A stretch of 64,000 bases of DNA from Qipengyuania flavescens (GCF_029688735.1 NZ_JARULD010000003.1:186001-250000); one strand, 5' to 3'; positions 1-13,240 are shown, counted from the first letter of the stretch. Notes: a model not told the origin generated them from the letters alone. Numbers and translations are program-made.

Positions 1-1097
1 CCACGCCTCCGGGCGCGGTGACCAGCGCCGCACTTGCCGGCATCCAGCGCGGCCCCGAGATCGCAGGGCTCGGGTTCTCGGGCAGCGATGCCAGCGGCGC
101 GCTCGCCAGTTTCCGGGAATCCTGCCCCAAGCTTCTTGCCCGCACCGACCAGAGCGGCCTGACGCAGCGCGAGGACTGGCGTCCGGCCTGCGAGGCGGCG
201 GCGGGCTGGCCGCTGGGTGACGCGAGCCGATTCTTTTCGAGCTATTTCGAGCCCGTGCGGATCGGCGATGGCGCGGCCTTCGCCACCGGCTATTTCGAGC
301 CGGAGATTCGCGGCAGCCGGACCCGCGCGCCCGGCTACGACGTGCCGGTCTACAAGATGCCGCCCGAGCTGGAGCGCGCTTGGCCGGACGATATGCCGGA
401 AAGCGAACGCACGGGTCGCCCGCCGCTCGGACGCTACGACGCGAGCGGCAAGTTCGTGCCGTTCTACGAACGCTCCGAGATCGTCGCGGGCGCTCTGGCA
501 AACCGCGGGCTGGAAATCGCCTGGGCGGCCGATCCGGTCGAATTCTTCTTCTTGCAGATCCAGGGCTCCGGCCTGCTGCGCCTGCCCGACGGATCGCTGA
601 TGCGGATCGGTTATGCGGGGCAGAACGGCCGCGAATATGTCGGCATCGGCGGCGTCATGCGCGAGCGCGGTCTGCTGGGCGACGGACCCGGCAAATATTC
701 CGGTTCGATGCAGGGGATCATGCAATACATCCGCGAAAACCCGGCCGAGGGCGAAGCGCTGATGAACCTCAACAAGAGCTGGATTTTCTTCCGCGAACTC
801 GACACCGATGGGCCGCTCGGCGCGCTGGAAGTGCCGGTGCGCGGCCAGTCGTCGGTCGCAGTCGATCCCAAATTCGTGCCGCTGGGTGCGCCGGTGTTCC
901 TCGACCTCGACCGCAACGAGGCCGACGGCTTGTGGATCGCGCAGGATACCGGCGGCGCAATCAAGGGTGCCAACCGCTTCGACACCTTCTGGGGCAATGG
1001 CGAAGACGCGCGCCGCATCGCCGGCGGGATGAGCGGGCGCGGGCAGGCCATCGTCCTGCTGCCCCGCGGCACCACCGCCCGCCTGCAGAACCGGTGA
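1..1097 (+). CDS. mltA: Membrane-bound lytic murein transglycosylase A, 5' end outside window
   Basis: Lytic transglycosylase that cleaves the MurNAc-GlcNAc bond of peptidoglycan with formation of 1,6-anhydro-MurNAc, normally in the periplasm at the outer membrane. The frame is open to the left edge; the first start seen is GTG at 18, which would give 359 aa without a signal peptide, so the true start probably lies upstream. The MltA domain fills residues ~70-260 (numbering from GTG18) and is followed by the 3D domain. The catalytic aspartate sits in the QDTGGAIKG motif near residue 310, followed by RFDTFWGNG. The stop overlaps the GTG of the Smr gene by 4 nt, so the two are translationally coupled. 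Confidence 0.93.
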   Translation, partial: TPPGAVTSAALAGIQRGPEIAGLGFSGSDASGALASFRESCPKLLARTDQSGLTQREDWRPACEAAAGWPLGDASRFFSSYFEPVRIGDGAAFATGYFEPEIRGSRTRAPGYDVPVYKMPPELERAWPDDMPESERTGRPPLGRYDASGKFVPFYERSEIVAGALANRGLEIAWAADPVEFFFLQIQGSGLLRLPDGSLMRIGYAGQNGREYVGIGGVMRERGLLGDGPGKYSGSMQGIMQYIRENPAEGEALMNLNKSWIFFRELDTDGPLGALEVPVRGQSSVAVDPKFVPLGAPVFLDLDRNEADGLWIAQDTGGAIKGANRFDTFWGNGEDARRIAGGMSGRGQAIVLLPRGTTARLQNR

Positions 1098-1645
1098 GCG
1101 CCCCGCGGGGCCTGAGCGAGGAAGAAAGCGAAGCCTGGGAAAAACTGGCCGCAACGGTCACGCCCATGCATCCGGCCATCACGAGGCCCAAATCCGAAGC
1201 TGCGAAGCCTCCGCCGCCGAAGCAGCCGAAACTTCGCAAGCGGGAGCATGCGAAGCCTGTGCCAGCACCGGCCCGCGTCCAGTCGAAGCCTTCGCCTTCC
1301 GGTAATCTCGATTCGCATTGGGACCGGCGGCTCAAGTCCGGCGCGTTCCAGCCCGATCTGACGCTGGACCTGCATGGCTATAATCTCGATGCCGCCTACG
1401 ACCGGCTGATGGGCGGCGTCGCGCAGGCTCGCGCTTTAGGCATGCGAACCATCCTGCTCGTCACCGGCAAGTCCCGCCCGGTCGCGGCAGCGGATCGCGG
1501 CGCATCTCGAGGCGTCATTCGCGCCAAGGTGCTCGACTGGCTGGCCGCATCGAGCTACCACACCGCCATCGCCGCCGTCCGCCGCGCGCACCAGCGCCAC
1601 GGCGGCGACGGCGCGCTCTACATCGTTCTCAAACGGGGAGGCTAA
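1094..1645 (+). CDS. Smr/MutS2-type domain protein
   Basis: 183-aa protein with a Pro/Lys-rich, probably disordered N-terminal half (residues ~25-75) and a C-terminal Smr domain. The domain shows the LDLHG motif (near residue 92) and TGKS...GVIR, in place of the usual HGKG...LR motif. Smr domains are nicking nucleases or nucleic-acid binding modules; the cellular role of these short stand-alone proteins is unclear. GTG at 1094 is chosen because it overlaps the mltA stop (GTGA), and the mltA-smr pairing is common in alphaproteobacteria. A much longer frame opens upstream but is antisense-like noise inside mltA. Confidence 0.85.
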   Translation: MSAPRGLSEEESEAWEKLAATVTPMHPAITRPKSEAAKPPPPKQPKLRKREHAKPVPAPARVQSKPSPSGNLDSHWDRRLKSGAFQPDLTLDLHGYNLDAAYDRLMGGVAQARALGMRTILLVTGKSRPVAAADRGASRGVIRAKVLDWLAASSYHTAIAAVRRAHQRHGGDGALYIVLKRGG

Positions 1646-1674
1646 AAGGGGCGCAGCACTCGCACCGCGCCCCT
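1643..1674 (-). terminator. Hairpin terminator between smr and katE
   Basis: Arms aggggcgc (1647-1654) and gcgcccct (1667-1674) form an 8-bp GC-rich stem. On the minus strand it is followed by TTTT, as expected for the end of katE. It lies between convergent genes and may also serve smr. Confidence 0.6.
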
Positions 1675-1683
1675 CCGGTCTAC

Positions 1684-3777
<2,094 letters not shown>

Positions 3778-3836
3778 GTCTATTGCTCCAGTTCAGGTTG
3801 TCGGTGCGTCCGAGAGTGACCTCCCGACTCGAAACT

Positions 3837-3861
3837 TACGGAGCGTAGGTGCCTTCGTTCC
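3837..3861 (-). promoter_or_regulatory. EcfG-type general-stress promoter of katE (candidate)
   Basis: On the minus strand the sequence reads GGAAC, 16 nt, CGTA, matching the alphaproteobacterial EcfG consensus GGAAC-N16/17-CGTT at 8 of 9 positions. The -10 lies 60 nt before the katE ATG. Three other stress loci in the window carry the same pattern at similar distance. Confidence 0.55.
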
Positions 3862-3898
3862 ACCAACCCTTGGAAACATGACGTGATCAAACAAATAT

Positions 3899-3932
3899 CA
3901 ATAAAAAAGCCCCCGACCTGAAGTCGGGGGCT
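3899..3932 (-). terminator. Rho-independent terminator on the minus strand
   Basis: Perfect 10-bp stem, agcccccgac (3908-3917) with gtcgggggct (3923-3932), loop of 5 nt, then TTTTTTAT on the minus strand. It ends transcription either from katG (stop 170 nt upstream) or from a short independent transcript. Confidence 0.75.
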
Positions 3933-3961
3933 CTCGGTGGACGACCAGCCAGGCCGTCTAT
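3903..3961 (-). ncRNA. Possible small RNA between katG and katE
   Basis: A TTGACA box at 3991-3996 (minus strand) is followed 17 nt later by a weak -10 (CATGGT) and then, after about 45 nt, by the strong terminator at 3899-3932. The predicted transcript is only 55-60 nt. The -10 is poor, so this may simply be the 3' UTR of katG. Confidence 0.2.
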
Positions 3962-4104
3962 GCTGTGACCATGGACCCGAAAGTATCAAATGTCAAAGCG
4001 TTCCTGAGCTGCGATGAATGAAAGATTGAACCGTAATCGACCCGCCCAGCTGAGGCCGGGACGGAGCGGTGTCGGGGATCGAGCACCGCTCCGTCTGCAT
4101 CGCA

Positions 4105-6321
<2,217 letters not shown>

Positions 6322-6400
6322 GTTAGTGCTCTCCTCTAGTATAAAGACTCGGTCTCCCGTCCGAGATTGGAAGCACTGTGAACACGGGCCGGTAATCCGT

Positions 6401-6430
6401 CCAATCGATTAAACGGTTCAAATTGATTGG
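6401..6430. promoter_or_regulatory. Inverted repeat upstream of katG, candidate operator
   Basis: Arms CCAATCGATT and AATTGATTGG match at 9 of 10 positions around a 10-nt centre, 80-110 nt before the katG ATG. The T-N11-A-like symmetry would suit a LysR-type regulator such as OxyR, but the classical OxyR ATAG/CTAT tetramers are not present. Confidence 0.35.
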
Positions 6431-6472
6431 CTGGGGCGATTTTGCGATGGGGCGTGTCACCGGATACACAAA

Positions 6473-6499
6473 CGCCGTCATCCGCTTGGGATGACGGCG
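6473..6499 (-). terminator. Hairpin downstream of ahpF
   Basis: Perfect 11-bp stem, cgccgtcatcc with ggatgacggcg, loop gcttg. On the minus strand it follows the ahpF stop by 26 nt and is trailed by TTTGTGT; on the plus strand it is trailed by CTTTTG. Confidence 0.6.
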
Positions 6500-6524
6500 C
6501 TTTTGCTTCGGGTTTCCGGCAGGT

Positions 6525-8114
6525 TCAGGCGGCCTGCGCGATTTCCTCGGCAGGTTCGGTGCGGATCAGGTAGTCGAAAGCGGAGAGGCCCGCCTTCGAG
6601 CCTTCGCCCATGGCGACGACGATCTGCTTGTACGGCACATCGGTAACATCGCCCGCGCCCAGTACGCCCGGGAGATTGGTGCGGCCCTCTTCGTCCGTCA
6701 CGATTTCGCCGAACTCCGTCAGTTCGAGGCCGGAGTCCTTGAGCCATTCGGTGTTCGGCACAAGGCCGATCTGGACGAACACGCCTTCGAGCTCGATGCG
6801 GCGTTCGTCGCCGCTTGTGCGGTCCTTAAGGACCAGACCGTTCACCTTGCCATTGTCGCCGGTGATCTCGGTGGTCTGGCCGCTGGTGACGATTTCGACA
6901 TTGGTGAGGCTGCGCAGTTTGGCCTGCAGGACTTCGTCGGCGCGCAGCTTCTCGTCATACTCGACCAGCGTGACGTGGCCGACGATCTTGGCAAGGTCGA
7001 TCGCCGCCTCGACGCCCGAATTGCCGCCGCCGATCACCGCGATGCGCTTGCCCTTGAACAGGGGCCCGTCGCAATGCGGACAATAGGCCACGCCCTTGTT
7101 GCGATACTCGGCTTCGCCCGGAACGCCGAGATTGCGCCAGCGCGCGCCGGTCGCGAGGATCAGGCTGCGCGCCTTGAGCGAAGCTCCGTTGCCCAGTTCG
7201 ACCGTGTGCAATCCGCCCGCGGTCTGCGCCGGGACCAGCTTCACGGCCTTGGCGAGATTCATGAGGTCGATCGTGTTCTCGCCGATCTGGCGTTCCAGAT
7301 CCGCCGCCAGCTTGGGCCCTTCGGTATAGGCAGTGCCGGGCAGGTTCTCGATGCCGAGAGTGTCGTGCAGCTGGCCGCCGAAGCGCTCAGCCGCGATTCC
7401 CGTGCGGAACCCCTTGCGTGCCGTGTAGATCGCGCTCGCCGCACCTGCCGGACCGCCGCCGACGATCAGCACTTCGAACGGGTCCTTGGAGGCCAGCCTC
7501 TCGGCGGCCTTCGCATCGGCATTGGTGTCGAGCTTGGCGAGGATTTCGGCCAGCTCCATCTTGCCATTGTAGAAGGGCTCGCCGTTGAGGAAAGTTGCCG
7601 GCACAGCCATCACGTCGCGTGCGTCGACTTCGTCCTGGTAGGTACCGCCTTCGATCAGAGTCGCAGTGATGCGCGGGTTTTCCAACGCCATCAGCGTGAG
7701 CGCCTGCACCACGTCCGGGCAATTGTGGCAGCTCAAAGAGAAATACATCTCGAAATTGAAGTCGCCTTCGAGGCCGCGGACCTGCTCCAGCAGATCGGCA
7801 TCGACCTTCGGCGGATGTCCGCCAGCCCATAGCAGGGCGAGCACCAGCGAGGTGAACTCGTGCCCCATCGGCAGACCTGCGAAGCGCACCCACTTCTCCG
7901 CATCGCTCGCGCGGCGGATGACGAAGCTGGGTTTGCGGTCGTCCGTCCCGTCGAAGCTCGCCTCGACCTCGTCGTGCAGACCGGCGATCTCTTCCAGCAA
8001 TTCGCGCGTTTGGCGCGATTTCTCGTCATCGCCCAGCGACGCGACCAGTTCCACCGGCTCGCGCAAATTGGCGAGATATGTGGTGAGCTGCTGTTTCATC
8101 GTGTCGTCGAGCAT
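6525..8114 (-). CDS. ahpF: Alkyl hydroperoxide reductase subunit F
   Basis: Flavoprotein disulfide reductase that passes electrons from NAD(P)H to the peroxiredoxin AhpC. 529 aa from ATG 8114, which follows an AAGGAT ribosome site; the frame extends 36 codons upstream but only through the palindromic repeat. The N-terminal tandem thioredoxin-fold domain carries C129-x-x-C132 (SCHNC). The FAD Rossmann motif is [11 protein letters not shown] near residue 218. The second redox pair is C345/C348 (AYCPHCDG). It lies downstream of ahpC on the same strand, separated by a 100-bp palindromic element and a hairpin, so read-through between the two may be attenuated. Confidence 0.95.
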   Translation of the reverse strand: MLDDTMKQQLTTYLANLREPVELVASLGDDEKSRQTRELLEEIAGLHDEVEASFDGTDDRKPSFVIRRASDAEKWVRFAGLPMGHEFTSLVLALLWAGGHPPKVDADLLEQVRGLEGDFNFEMYFSLSCHNCPDVVQALTLMALENPRITATLIEGGTYQDEVDARDVMAVPATFLNGEPFYNGKMELAEILAKLDTNADAKAAERLASKDPFEVLIVGGGPAGAASAIYTARKGFRTGIAAERFGGQLHDTLGIENLPGTAYTEGPKLAADLERQIGENTIDLMNLAKAVKLVPAQTAGGLHTVELGNGASLKARSLILATGARWRNLGVPGEAEYRNKGVAYCPHCDGPLFKGKRIAVIGGGNSGVEAAIDLAKIVGHVTLVEYDEKLRADEVLQAKLRSLTNVEIVTSGQTTEITGDNGKVNGLVLKDRTSGDERRIELEGVFVQIGLVPNTEWLKDSGLELTEFGEIVTDEEGRTNLPGVLGAGDVTDVPYKQIVVAMGEGSKAGLSAFDYLIRTEPAEEIAQAA

Positions 8115-8126
8115 CGTCAAATCCTT

Positions 8127-8226
8127 GTCATTGCGAGGAGCCCCGGGACGGGGCGACCCGGCAGTCCAGAGAGGCAAATGCCAGCGGCTCTGGATTGCCG
8201 CGTCGCCTGCGGCTCCTCGCAATGAC
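8127..8226. repeat. 100-bp imperfect palindrome, MITE/REP-like
   Basis: Outer arms gtcattgcgaggagcc (8127-8142) and ggctcctcgcaatgac (8211-8226) are a perfect 16-bp inverted repeat. An inner pair (gcgacccggcagtccagag against its near complement) matches at 17 of 19. The element starts 12 nt upstream of the ahpF start codon. Elements starting GTCATTGCGAGGAGC are familiar intergenic palindromes in several bacterial genomes; no second copy was noticed here. Confidence 0.8.
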
Positions 8227-8249
8227 GAGGAGCGGGCTGTGGGATGGAA

Positions 8250-8290
8250 AAGGCCCGGGGCGGGGATTGGGGGAGGATGCCCCGGGCCTT
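8250..8290 (-). terminator. GC-rich hairpin between ahpC and ahpF
   Basis: Stem aaggcccgggg (8250-8260) with ccccgggcctt (8280-8290), 19-nt loop. There is no good T-run on either side, so it is more likely an attenuating or mRNA-stabilising hairpin than a full terminator. Confidence 0.4.
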
Positions 8291-8366
8291 CCAGCGACCC
8301 GAGCGGAACTCGGGCTCTTATCGCGCTCCTTCTAGGAGGTATGGGAGCGCGTATGCGGTCGTGGAC

Positions 8367-8933
8367 TTAGATCTTGCCGACGAGGTCGAGCGAGGGGGCC
8401 AGCGTGTCGCTGCCTTCTTCCCACGCGGCCGGGCAGACCTGGCCGGGGTTGGCGCGGACATACTGGGCGGCCTTGATCTTGCGGGCGAGTTCGTTGGCAT
8501 TGCGGCCGACGCCTTCGCAGGTCTGTTCCATGATCTGGATCACGCCGTCCGGATCGACGACGAAGGTCGCACGGTCGGCCAGGCCGACGCCTTCACGCAG
8601 CACATCGAAATTGCGCGCGAGAACGTGGTTCTGGTCGCCCAGGAACGGGAAGGTCAGCTTGCCGATACGCTCGCTGGTGTCGTGCCAGGCCTTGTGGCTG
8701 AAATGGGTGTCGGTCGACACGCCATAGACTTCGACATCCATCTTCTGGAGCATATTGTACTGCTCGCCGAGGTCTTCGAGTTCGGTCGGGCAGACGAAGG
8801 TGAAGTCGGCCGGGTAGAAGAAGAACACGGCCCACTTGCCCTTCACGTCCTCGTCGGTGACCTCGTAGAAATCTTCGCCGGCCTTGAAGGCGGTGGCGGT
8901 GAACGGTTTGATCTGGCTTCCGATGATACCCAT
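8367..8933 (-). CDS. ahpC: Alkyl hydroperoxide reductase subunit C (2-Cys peroxiredoxin)
   Basis: Peroxiredoxin that reduces H2O2, organic peroxides and peroxynitrite; recycled by AhpF. 188 aa, the family length, from ATG 8933 with a GGAGA ribosome site. The peroxidatic cysteine is C48 (FTFVCPTEL) and the resolving cysteine C167 (GQVCPAAW). The sequence is AhpC/Prx1 clade. The promoter region (8934-9060) contains a CAATC-N4-GATTG inverted pair at 9032-9045 that resembles the arms of the katG inverted repeat, although with different spacing. Confidence 0.96.
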   Translation of the reverse strand: MGIIGSQIKPFTATAFKAGEDFYEVTDEDVKGKWAVFFFYPADFTFVCPTELEDLGEQYNMLQKMDVEVYGVSTDTHFSHKAWHDTSERIGKLTFPFLGDQNHVLARNFDVLREGVGLADRATFVVDPDGVIQIMEQTCEGVGRNANELARKIKAAQYVRANPGQVCPAAWEEGSDTLAPSLDLVGKI

Positions 8934-9177
8934 GGGTTGTCTCCGTTGTGGGGTTGAAACTGATGGGTGGCAGATAGGCCGCGGTGCGATGCACAAAAGC
9001 GATATGTTGCGATTGCGAGCATCGGAATTATCAATCACAGGATTGGAACTTTTGAAAAGTGCAACAAAGGTGCGATTTCATTGCGATTTGCGCAATCGGC
9101 CGAATTCTTCGAGAATTCCTTAGCCGAGCCTGCAATCCGCTGATAATGAGAATGCATCGCAATAAGAAGGATTCGAT

Positions 9178-9687
9178 ATGCGTAAATTTGCTTTCGCCGC
9201 CGCCATTGCCGGTAGCACCCTCGCCCTCGCAGCCTGCTCGGGCGAAGCCGAAGACACGGTGATCACCGACGACGCGACGACGCCAGCCCAGATGGAAACG
9301 GTCGAAGCCACCGATACCCAGACCGTGATCGATGCCGGGACGGCGACAGCCGAAGATCTCGCAGGCGTCGAAGGCATCTCCGAAGAACTGGCAGCCGCCA
9401 TCGTCGCGGGCCAGCCCTATGCCGACGTGACCGCTTTCAACACGGTGCTGATGGAAAGCCTCACCGAAGAGCAGGCCGCCACCGTTCGCGAGCGCGTGTT
9501 CGTCCCGGTCAATCTCAACGAGGCGACCGAAGAGCAGATCCGCCTGATCCCCGGCATGACCGACAAGATGGTCCACGAATTCGAGGAATACCGTCCTTAC
9601 GAAGACATGGCCGAATTCGACCGCGAGATCGGCAAGTATGTCGACGAGGCGGAAGTCGCCCGTTTCCGCAATTACGTCACTCTCTGA
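9178..9687 (+). CDS. Lipoprotein with two helix-hairpin-helix repeats
   Basis: 169-aa exported lipoprotein. The signal peptide ends in the lipobox LAAC (Cys20), followed by an acidic Thr-rich linker to about residue 50. Two ComEA-like helix-hairpin-helix units follow: one around residues 55-85 (LAGVEGISEELAAAIVAG) and one around 112-140 (NLNEATEEQIRLIPGM). HhH units usually bind DNA non-specifically, and ComEA does so during uptake, but no other competence gene is nearby. The ATG is preceded by AAGAAGG. The 3' end overlaps the convergent MsrQ-like gene by 16 nt. Function unknown. Confidence 0.8.
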   Translation: MRKFAFAAAIAGSTLALAACSGEAEDTVITDDATTPAQMETVEATDTQTVIDAGTATAEDLAGVEGISEELAAAIVAGQPYADVTAFNTVLMESLTEEQAATVRERVFVPVNLNEATEEQIRLIPGMTDKMVHEFEEYRPYEDMAEFDREIGKYVDEAEVARFRNYVTL

Positions 9688-10256
9688 CGTATCTGCAGCA
9701 CGATCCTGACGCCTTCGATCCCCGCGAGGATGCCGACGTGTATCCATGCCGTGGTCGGATCGAAGGCGGACAGGACCCAGTGCAGGAAGACGAGCACCGC
9801 CGCCGGATAGACCAGCCGGTGCAATGTCTTCCATGACCGCTTGAGCGCCCTCGTCGCGATGTCGTTGGATGTCACGGCGAGCGGCACGAACAGCGCAAGG
9901 GCCAGCCAGCCCGCGAGCAGATACGTTTCGCTTGCTTCCGCCAGCACGGCAGAAAAGGTGGCCTTTTTCCAGAGGTAGATACCGGTGTGAAACGCGGCAT
10001 AGCCGAAACTCGCCACGCCAAGATCCCGCCTCCGCCGCATCAGCCAGACAGCCCATTTCCGCTTGCGAAACGCGAGCCGGATCGGCGTGACCGCCAACGT
10101 CAGCAGCAGCAGCCATGCGGCCCAGTCGCCGCTATCTCCGATAGCGTGGCCATAGCCATAGGCGTCGGGCGTGGCGATCCAGCGCCAGCTCATCCACAGG
10201 CCGGGTAGCGCGAGGACGAGCCAGAGGGCGGGGCGTGGACCGAGGAACTTGATCAT
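9672..10256 (-). CDS. MsrQ/YedZ-like haem-binding membrane protein
   Basis: Predicted ferric-reductase-like transmembrane protein, 194 aa from ATG 10256 (ATG 10280 is an alternative). About six membrane segments are visible. Histidines in FHTGIYLW, LHRLVYP and FLHWVL fit the haem-b sites of MsrQ, which feeds electrons to the periplasmic methionine sulfoxide reductase MsrP. No msrP homologue lies next to it, unlike the usual msrPQ operon. The stop region overlaps the convergent HhH lipoprotein gene by 16 nt. Confidence 0.75.
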   Translation of the reverse strand: MIKFLGPRPALWLVLALPGLWMSWRWIATPDAYGYGHAIGDSGDWAAWLLLLTLAVTPIRLAFRKRKWAVWLMRRRRDLGVASFGYAAFHTGIYLWKKATFSAVLAEASETYLLAGWLALALFVPLAVTSNDIATRALKRSWKTLHRLVYPAAVLVFLHWVLSAFDPTTAWIHVGILAGIEGVRIVLQIRQRVT

Positions 10257-10464
10257 GCTTTCAACGACTTCGACCTTCATATAGAAGAGTTCTGGAGGAT
10301 GCGTGTGTCGAATGTGCAGCAGAGACACAAAATTCTTCCGCTTTCGACATAGGTCAGCGCGGCCATGTTGCCATTTGGAAAGCATGTAAATAACGCGCTT
10401 TTTGACGAACGGGGGAATTCCATTGGCGATCCGGGTGCCGCGCTTGCGGACAAATCGAAGTCAC

Positions 10465-11976
10465 GTGCGGCTGACGGCTGCGATAATGCTGGTATCGGTC
10501 GCGGCTGCTTGTGGCGGAGAGGAAACATCGTCCTCGCCCCCCCCTGTCGTCGTCGCACCCACCCCTGAACCTACGCCGACGCCCACGCCCACGCCGACCC
10601 CTACACCGACGCCGGTGTCTTGGGAGCCTGACCGCTACAACATTCTGTTCGTCATGGTCGATGATCTGCGGCCGGAGATGGGTATCTACGGAGGAAATGC
10701 CAAAACGCCGAATATCGACCGCTTGTCTTCCGAGGGTCTCGTATTCGACAACGCCTTCGTAAGCCAGGCCGTTTGCGGTCCATCCAGGGCGGCGCTCGTG
10801 CTGGGGTTGCGCCCAACCAGATCCGATATCACCGAAAATTATCATGAGATAGACGAATATCGGCCCCGTCGGACCACCATTTTCGATGCCTTCAAGGCGG
10901 CGGGCTATTTCACTTGGGGCATGGGGAAGATCCTTCATCGCAATCGGGACGATGCGAACGGTTTCGACCATCGCGGCGATAGCGCCAATCCCTACAGCGC
11001 TACCCTGTTCGACAATTCGTACGGCCGCTGGACGAGTTCGGAAAAGCTGCAGGACGAGGTAAATGTCGATCTTGCGCTGTCCTGGATGCCGAAGCTGTCC
11101 GCGCAGGGACAGCCCTTCTTCATGACGGTAGGCTTCCGGTTGCCGCACCTGCCGTTCATCGCGCCCGATCGGTATTGGGATCTCTATACACCAGCGGACT
11201 TGGGCTCGCCATTCAATCCGGGCGGAAGGGCGAATTCCCCGTCGTGGAGCATCGTCCAGCAAGAGATATTCGCCTATCGCGATCTAGCTACGACGAGGCC
11301 GGAGATCCCGCAGAATGTGGCGTTGAACTTGCGCCACGGCTACCTTGCCTCGGTCAGTTTCATCGATGCCCAGGTGGGGCGACTCATGGAAGGCCTTGCA
11401 CAGTACGGTCTGGACGACAAAACGATCGTCGTTCTTTGGGGCGATCATGGGTATAAGCTCGGTGATCATGGTCGCTGGGCAAAGCATTCGAATGCGGACA
11501 TCGATATTCGTGTGCCCCTGATTTTTAGGGTCCCAAACCTGGAAACTGGCGGATCGCGTGTCGACGGGATTGTGGAAACGATCGATCTTTATCCCACGCT
11601 TATGGAATTAACCGGCATACCCGGCCCAACGGATCTCGATGGAGAGTCCTTCATGGAACTCTTGAAGCTGCCCTCTCGCGACTGGAAACGGGGCGCTTTC
11701 AGCCAGTATCACCGGACTCCAGAAGAATGGGGCGGCAGCGGAAAATTGATGGGCGAAACCGTTCGTTCGGAAGATTTTCTCTACACCGCCTGGGTCCGCG
11801 AAAACGGCACGATCGCTGCTCAGGAACTCTATCCGTTGCGAAGCGGCCCGGACCGCTATCGCAATGTCATAGGCGACAGCGATTATGCCGACGATCTCGA
11901 GACGATGAAATGGATGCGCAAAGCCGGGCCGGATCGGGTGCGTTACGATCTGCGCGATACGCTAAAGTCGAGATAG
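10465..11976 (+). CDS. Lipoprotein type I sulfatase, iduronate-2-sulfatase-like
   Basis: Predicted sulfate ester hydrolase on the cell surface or in the periplasm. From GTG 10465 it has 503 aa with a good lipoprotein signal ending VAAAC (Cys16); TTG 10402 upstream is an alternative start. A Thr-Pro repeat linker (residues ~33-50) precedes the sulfatase fold. The metal-binding VDD is near residue 66, and the active-site motif CGPSR near residue 104 supplies the Cys converted to formylglycine. No maturation enzyme (FGE or anaerobic SME) is in the window. Base composition is less GC-rich than the neighbours, a hint of transfer. Substrate unknown. Confidence 0.85.
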   Translation: MRLTAAIMLVSVAAACGGEETSSSPPPVVVAPTPEPTPTPTPTPTPTPTPVSWEPDRYNILFVMVDDLRPEMGIYGGNAKTPNIDRLSSEGLVFDNAFVSQAVCGPSRAALVLGLRPTRSDITENYHEIDEYRPRRTTIFDAFKAAGYFTWGMGKILHRNRDDANGFDHRGDSANPYSATLFDNSYGRWTSSEKLQDEVNVDLALSWMPKLSAQGQPFFMTVGFRLPHLPFIAPDRYWDLYTPADLGSPFNPGGRANSPSWSIVQQEIFAYRDLATTRPEIPQNVALNLRHGYLASVSFIDAQVGRLMEGLAQYGLDDKTIVVLWGDHGYKLGDHGRWAKHSNADIDIRVPLIFRVPNLETGGSRVDGIVETIDLYPTLMELTGIPGPTDLDGESFMELLKLPSRDWKRGAFSQYHRTPEEWGGSGKLMGETVRSEDFLYTAWVRENGTIAAQELYPLRSGPDRYRNVIGDSDYADDLETMKWMRKAGPDRVRYDLRDTLKSR

Positions 11977-12041
11977 CATTTCGCTTTGGGTGGTCCACGC
12001 ATGGTGCCGAAGTCTTCTGCTTAGCTTTTTTTTTACGACGG

Positions 12042-13124
12042 CTAGCCGCACTGCGCGCGGTGGAGCAGCTTGTGGTCGGCCAGCACCAGCGCCATCATCG
12101 CCTCGACCACGGGCGTGCCGCGAATGCCGACGCAGGGGTCGTGGCGGCCCTTGGTGCGGACCTCCGTCGCATTGCCCTCGCGGTCCACGCTGGCGACCGG
12201 CGTCAGGATCGAACTGGTCGGCTTGAAGGCCACGCGGCAGGTCACAGGCTGGCCGGTCGAGATTCCGCCCGCGATGCCGCCGGCGTGATTGGCGGCGAAC
12301 TCCGGCCCGTCCTCGCGCTTTCCTGATTTTGGGGGCGACATGGCATCGGCATTCTGCTCGCCGGTCAGGCGCGCGGCGTCGAACCCGTCGCCGATCTCCA
12401 CGCCCTTGACCGCATTGATGCTCATCATCCCGCTCGCAAGACCTGCATCGAGCTTGGCATAGACCGGCGCGCCCCATCCGGCGGGCACGCCGCGCGCCAC
12501 GCAGTCGACCACCGCGCCGAGCGAAGAGCCGGACTTGCGGGCGTTGTCGACCAGCTGCTCCCAGCGGCTGGCGGCCTCCGCATCGGGGCACCAAAAGGGG
12601 TTGCGCGCAATCTCAGCGGCTTCGAAATTCGCCGGATCGATCCGGTCGCCCCCGATCTCCGAAACGAAGGCGAGTATCTCAACCTCGCCGACCACCTTGC
12701 GTGCAATCGCGCCCGCTGCGACGCGCATCGCGGTCTCCCTCGCGCTCGACCTCCCGCCACCGCGATAGTCGCGGAAGCCATACTTCGCATCGTAGGCATA
12801 GTCGGCGTGGCCGGGGCGATAGGTCTTGGCGATCTCCGAATAATCCTTCGATCGCTGATCTGTGTTCTCGATCAGTAGGCTGATCGGCGTGCCGGTGGTT
12901 TTGCCTTCGAACACGCCGGACAGGATCCGGACCTCGTCGGGTTCCTTGCGCTGGGTGGTGAACTTGTTCTGACCCGGCTTTCGCGCATCGAGAAAGGGCT
13001 GAATGTCGCTTTCGTCCAGCGCGATGCCCGGCGGGCACCCGTCGACCACCGCGCCGATCGCGGGTCCATGACTCTCGCCCCAGGTGGTGAAGCGCAAGGT
13101 CCGTCCGAAGGTGTTCCAGCTCAT
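12042..13124 (-). CDS. aroC: Chorismate synthase
   Basis: Last step of the shikimate pathway: 5-enolpyruvylshikimate-3-phosphate to chorismate, with reduced FMN. 360 aa, the family length, from ATG 13124 (MSWNTFG). Signature motifs are all present: [16 protein letters not shown], the SSARET stretch and the C-terminal [10 protein letters not shown]. The upstream in-frame extension to 13238 is non-coding in character. It is divergent from ruvA with about 116 nt between the starts. A T-run sits at 12024-12034 just beyond the stop, without an obvious stem. Confidence 0.97.
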   Translation of the reverse strand: MSWNTFGRTLRFTTWGESHGPAIGAVVDGCPPGIALDESDIQPFLDARKPGQNKFTTQRKEPDEVRILSGVFEGKTTGTPISLLIENTDQRSKDYSEIAKTYRPGHADYAYDAKYGFRDYRGGGRSSARETAMRVAAGAIARKVVGEVEILAFVSEIGGDRIDPANFEAAEIARNPFWCPDAEAASRWEQLVDNARKSGSSLGAVVDCVARGVPAGWGAPVYAKLDAGLASGMMSINAVKGVEIGDGFDAARLTGEQNADAMSPPKSGKREDGPEFAANHAGGIAGGISTGQPVTCRVAFKPTSSILTPVASVDREGNATEVRTKGRHDPCVGIRGTPVVEAMMALVLADHKLLHRAQCG

Positions 13125-13240
13125 GACGGCCTGTCTGTCGCAACTGTGGGGCACTGTCCATTGTGGCTGGACCAATCTTGTCTTGTGTCGCAAGAACAAA
13201 AGGCGCTCATGCAGCGTAGCAGTAGCGCAGAAAGACACGG

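Larger units (their letters stand above)
3778..4104. other. Intergenic region between katE and katG
   Basis: 327 nt without a convincing gene. It holds the candidate EcfG-type katE promoter (3837-3861), a strong minus-strand terminator (3899-3932), and a TTGACA box on the minus strand at 3991-3996. A 69-codon minus-strand frame at 3780-3989 has no ribosome site and no coding character. The stretch nearest katG (about 4000-4104) shows nothing recognisable. Confidence 0.7.
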
